This document shows positions 62,868 to 64,000 of a DNA stretch of 64,000 nt, piece by piece (the first letter of the stretch is position 1; every line of letters starts with the position of its first letter). Below the pieces are notes generated by a model. It saw only the letters and a program-made list of their open reading frames with translations. It was not told the origin of the DNA and made no database searches. Made by a program: the position numbers and the translations under genes. Source of the DNA: Symmachiella dynata (GTDB lineage: Bacteria > Planctomycetota > Planctomycetia > Planctomycetales > Planctomycetaceae); assembly GCF_007747995.1 (NCBI RefSeq), contig NZ_CP036276.1, positions 1,603,001 to 1,667,000 of the forward strand, written 5' to 3'.

Positions 62868-63476
62868 TTACAGCCAGTCGATCATGTCGCCGAATGTCTG
62901 GACATTGTGGTCGGCCAGTTCCTTGATCTGCTCCGCCAGCACTTGCGCACAAAGTCGCGTGTCGGCCAGCGCATCGTGCAGTTCTTCTTCATCGAAGTCG
63001 ATGCCGTAGTGCCGACCTTCATCCGCCAACTTGTGCGGTCGACCGGGATGAAGCTTCTGTGCCAGCAGCAGAGTGTCGATGTAGAAGTCTGACTGCACAT
63101 CGATACGCGTGTGTGATTCCGCACGGCGTATGAACGGCAGATCGAACCGCTTGACGTTGTGTCCCGATACCACCCGCTCGTTAACGAGTTGGTCGAACTC
63201 TGTGAGCACCGTGTCGATCGTTGGCTGGCCGCGGAGTGATTCCGTATCGATCCCCGTGAGTTCGACAATTACATCCTCAAGCGGAAGGTGTTCTTCGCCG
63301 GGAAAGACGAGTTGCACCCAATCGTTATTGGCGTTATTGGTTGGCTGGCCCTGATCAAACAGCACGACGGCGATCTGAATAATCCGATGCTTCGAGGGCA
63401 TCAAACCCGATGTCTCCAGGTCGAAGACCGCCACTTCAAGTTCGGCCAGTTTTGTTTCATACAGCGGAAATGGCAT
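62868..63476 (-). CDS. DEDDh 3'-5' exonuclease (DnaQ-like)
   Basis: 202 aa with AAGGAAAC before the ATG. ExoI VFDLETSG (D19, E21), ExoII VSGHNVKRFDLPFI and ExoIII HDALADTRLCAQV (H-x4-D) are complete, so it should be an active DEDDh exonuclease of the polymerase-epsilon/RNase T type. Its small size with no extra domain fits a stand-alone repair or RNA-trimming enzyme. It sits between the PhoX-like gene and the EEP gene in one leftward run, so the group may act together on nucleic acids or nucleotides; that is inference. Confidence 0.92.
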   Translation of the reverse strand: MPFPLYETKLAELEVAVFDLETSGLMPSKHRIIQIAVVLFDQGQPTNNANNDWVQLVFPGEEHLPLEDVIVELTGIDTESLRGQPTIDTVLTEFDQLVNERVVSGHNVKRFDLPFIRRAESHTRIDVQSDFYIDTLLLAQKLHPGRPHKLADEGRHYGIDFDEEELHDALADTRLCAQVLAEQIKELADHNVQTFGDMIDWL

Positions 63477-63507
63477 GGTGTTTCCTTCATTTTGATGTCG
63501 ACTTCAA

Positions 63508-64000
63508 TCAGTCGCCGTGCTGGTGGTACAGCTTGCGCCCGGCGTAATCCACTTCGTAGATCTCACACATGTGATCGACCGTGACCTGCGCGGGTTTAAC
63601 CTCCAACTCATCAGAGAGGACTTCTGGAATGAAGATCGCGCACAATTGGCCAGGCGTGACGAGGTCGGTTTCCATCTGCAGCTGCTCATTGTAGGTCAGC
63701 AGGCCGGGCACGACCTTACTTGCCCAGTCGGTTTCGACGTTCGCCTGCACGGCTGTGAGATACCATCCCTCGCCAAGCAGATCGAACACAGGCAAGATGC
63801 CAGCCGCCTCTTCGTTGGTTGTCAGAAAGTGCGACCCGCGGCGGTCGAACAGATCGAAGTTGCCCTCGGCCACCGCGTATAGCTTGTGACGATCCGGTGT
63901 ATAGACCAACGTACGGGTGCGATACGCCTCGTCGCCCGGGTCTTCCTGCAACAATACACGGCCCCACGGATCGATGCCCATGCTGTCAAGCGAATGGAAC
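63508..64000 (-). CDS. PhoX/DUF839-like protein, C-terminal part only
   Basis: The last 164 residues are visible; the frame continues past the right end (FHSLDSMGIDPWGRVLLQED is open at 64000). An internal ATG at 63981 is probably not the start. LDSMGIDPWGRVLLQEDPGD, HKLYAVAEGNFDLF, FLTTNEEAAGILPVFDLLGE and GWYLTAVQANVE match the propeller end of DUF839/PhoX alkaline phosphatase-like proteins. Such enzymes release phosphate from organic esters in the periplasm, usually with calcium and iron. Metal ligands cannot be checked on this fragment. Confidence 0.8.
   Translation of the reverse strand, partial: FHSLDSMGIDPWGRVLLQEDPGDEAYRTRTLVYTPDRHKLYAVAEGNFDLFDRRGSHFLTTNEEAAGILPVFDLLGEGWYLTAVQANVETDWASKVVPGLLTYNEQLQMETDLVTPGQLCAIFIPEVLSDELEVKPAQVTVDHMCEIYEVDYAGRKLYHQHGD

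Overview
The window looks like chromosomal DNA of a planctomycete (Planctomycetota, Planctomycetales type). Reasons: a 2,152-residue Ser/Thr kinase with HEAT-like repeats, a DUF1570 metallopeptidase, lineage-type secreted proteins (glycine-rich, Gln-rich YHS, WD40 lipoprotein), a Rieske/cytochrome b-diheme fusion pair, Tat-exported sugar isomerase, frequent GTG/TTG starts and many genes with weak or no Shine-Dalgarno. This assignment is inference from gene content; no rRNA is present.

Layout. 1-2.7 kb: the 5' part of a PQQ-type beta-propeller gene, then a divergent pair made of a B12-binding MerR-type regulator (CarH/LitR-like) and a sigma-70-type factor. Four helically phased tandem operator dimers lie between them around a clear promoter. 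2.9-10.5 kb: a degenerate polysaccharide deacetylase, a nucleotide-sugar epimerase, a specialised NusG-like factor, a tandem duplicate of large secreted proteins, and a coupled DUF4430/DUF6580 pair that may be a vitamin capture and uptake module. 10.7 kb: tRNA-Asp(GUC). 11-29 kb: housekeeping and envelope genes (SDR protein, glycine-rich secreted protein, SgcJ-like lipoprotein, GlsB, STAS, TerC, TIM-barrel isomerase, DUF1570, DUF255 thioredoxin-like protein, WD40 lipoprotein) and the bc-type Rieske/cytochrome b operon. A 186-bp MITE-like element lies at 20.0 kb. 29.7-39.4 kb: a Gln-rich YHS protein, the giant kinase with an embedded ExbD/TolR-like domain, and a hemolysin III family protein.

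From about 39.5 kb the window is accessory. There is a truncated tRNA 5' piece, a lone DUF429 gene and the 3' half of a tRNA-Arg(ACG), which reads as an integration scar whose element extends to the right. Just inside are XRE regulator - N6-adenine methylase - PD-(D/E)XK nuclease - a 963-aa protein joining a PolX-like N-terminus, an intact PHP domain, a DUF429 domain and a P-loop kinase. Facing them are a PurZ-like adenylosuccinate synthetase homologue and an AAA+ ATPase with a helical N-terminal domain. This six-gene island is the best candidate for an undescribed system: restriction-modification combined with unusual purine-nucleotide enzymes.

52-58 kb resembles the replication module of an integrated plasmid or phage-like element: small paralogous proteins, a CGATCG-rich iteron region, a coiled-coil DNA-binding candidate, and a two-winged-helix initiator with 25-bp repeats inside its own gene. 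58.3-64 kb is a leftward gene run: a PhoX-like protein (cut by the window end), a DEDDh exonuclease, an EEP-fold hydrolase and a likely LodA/LodB-like quinoprotein oxidase with its flavoprotein maturase.
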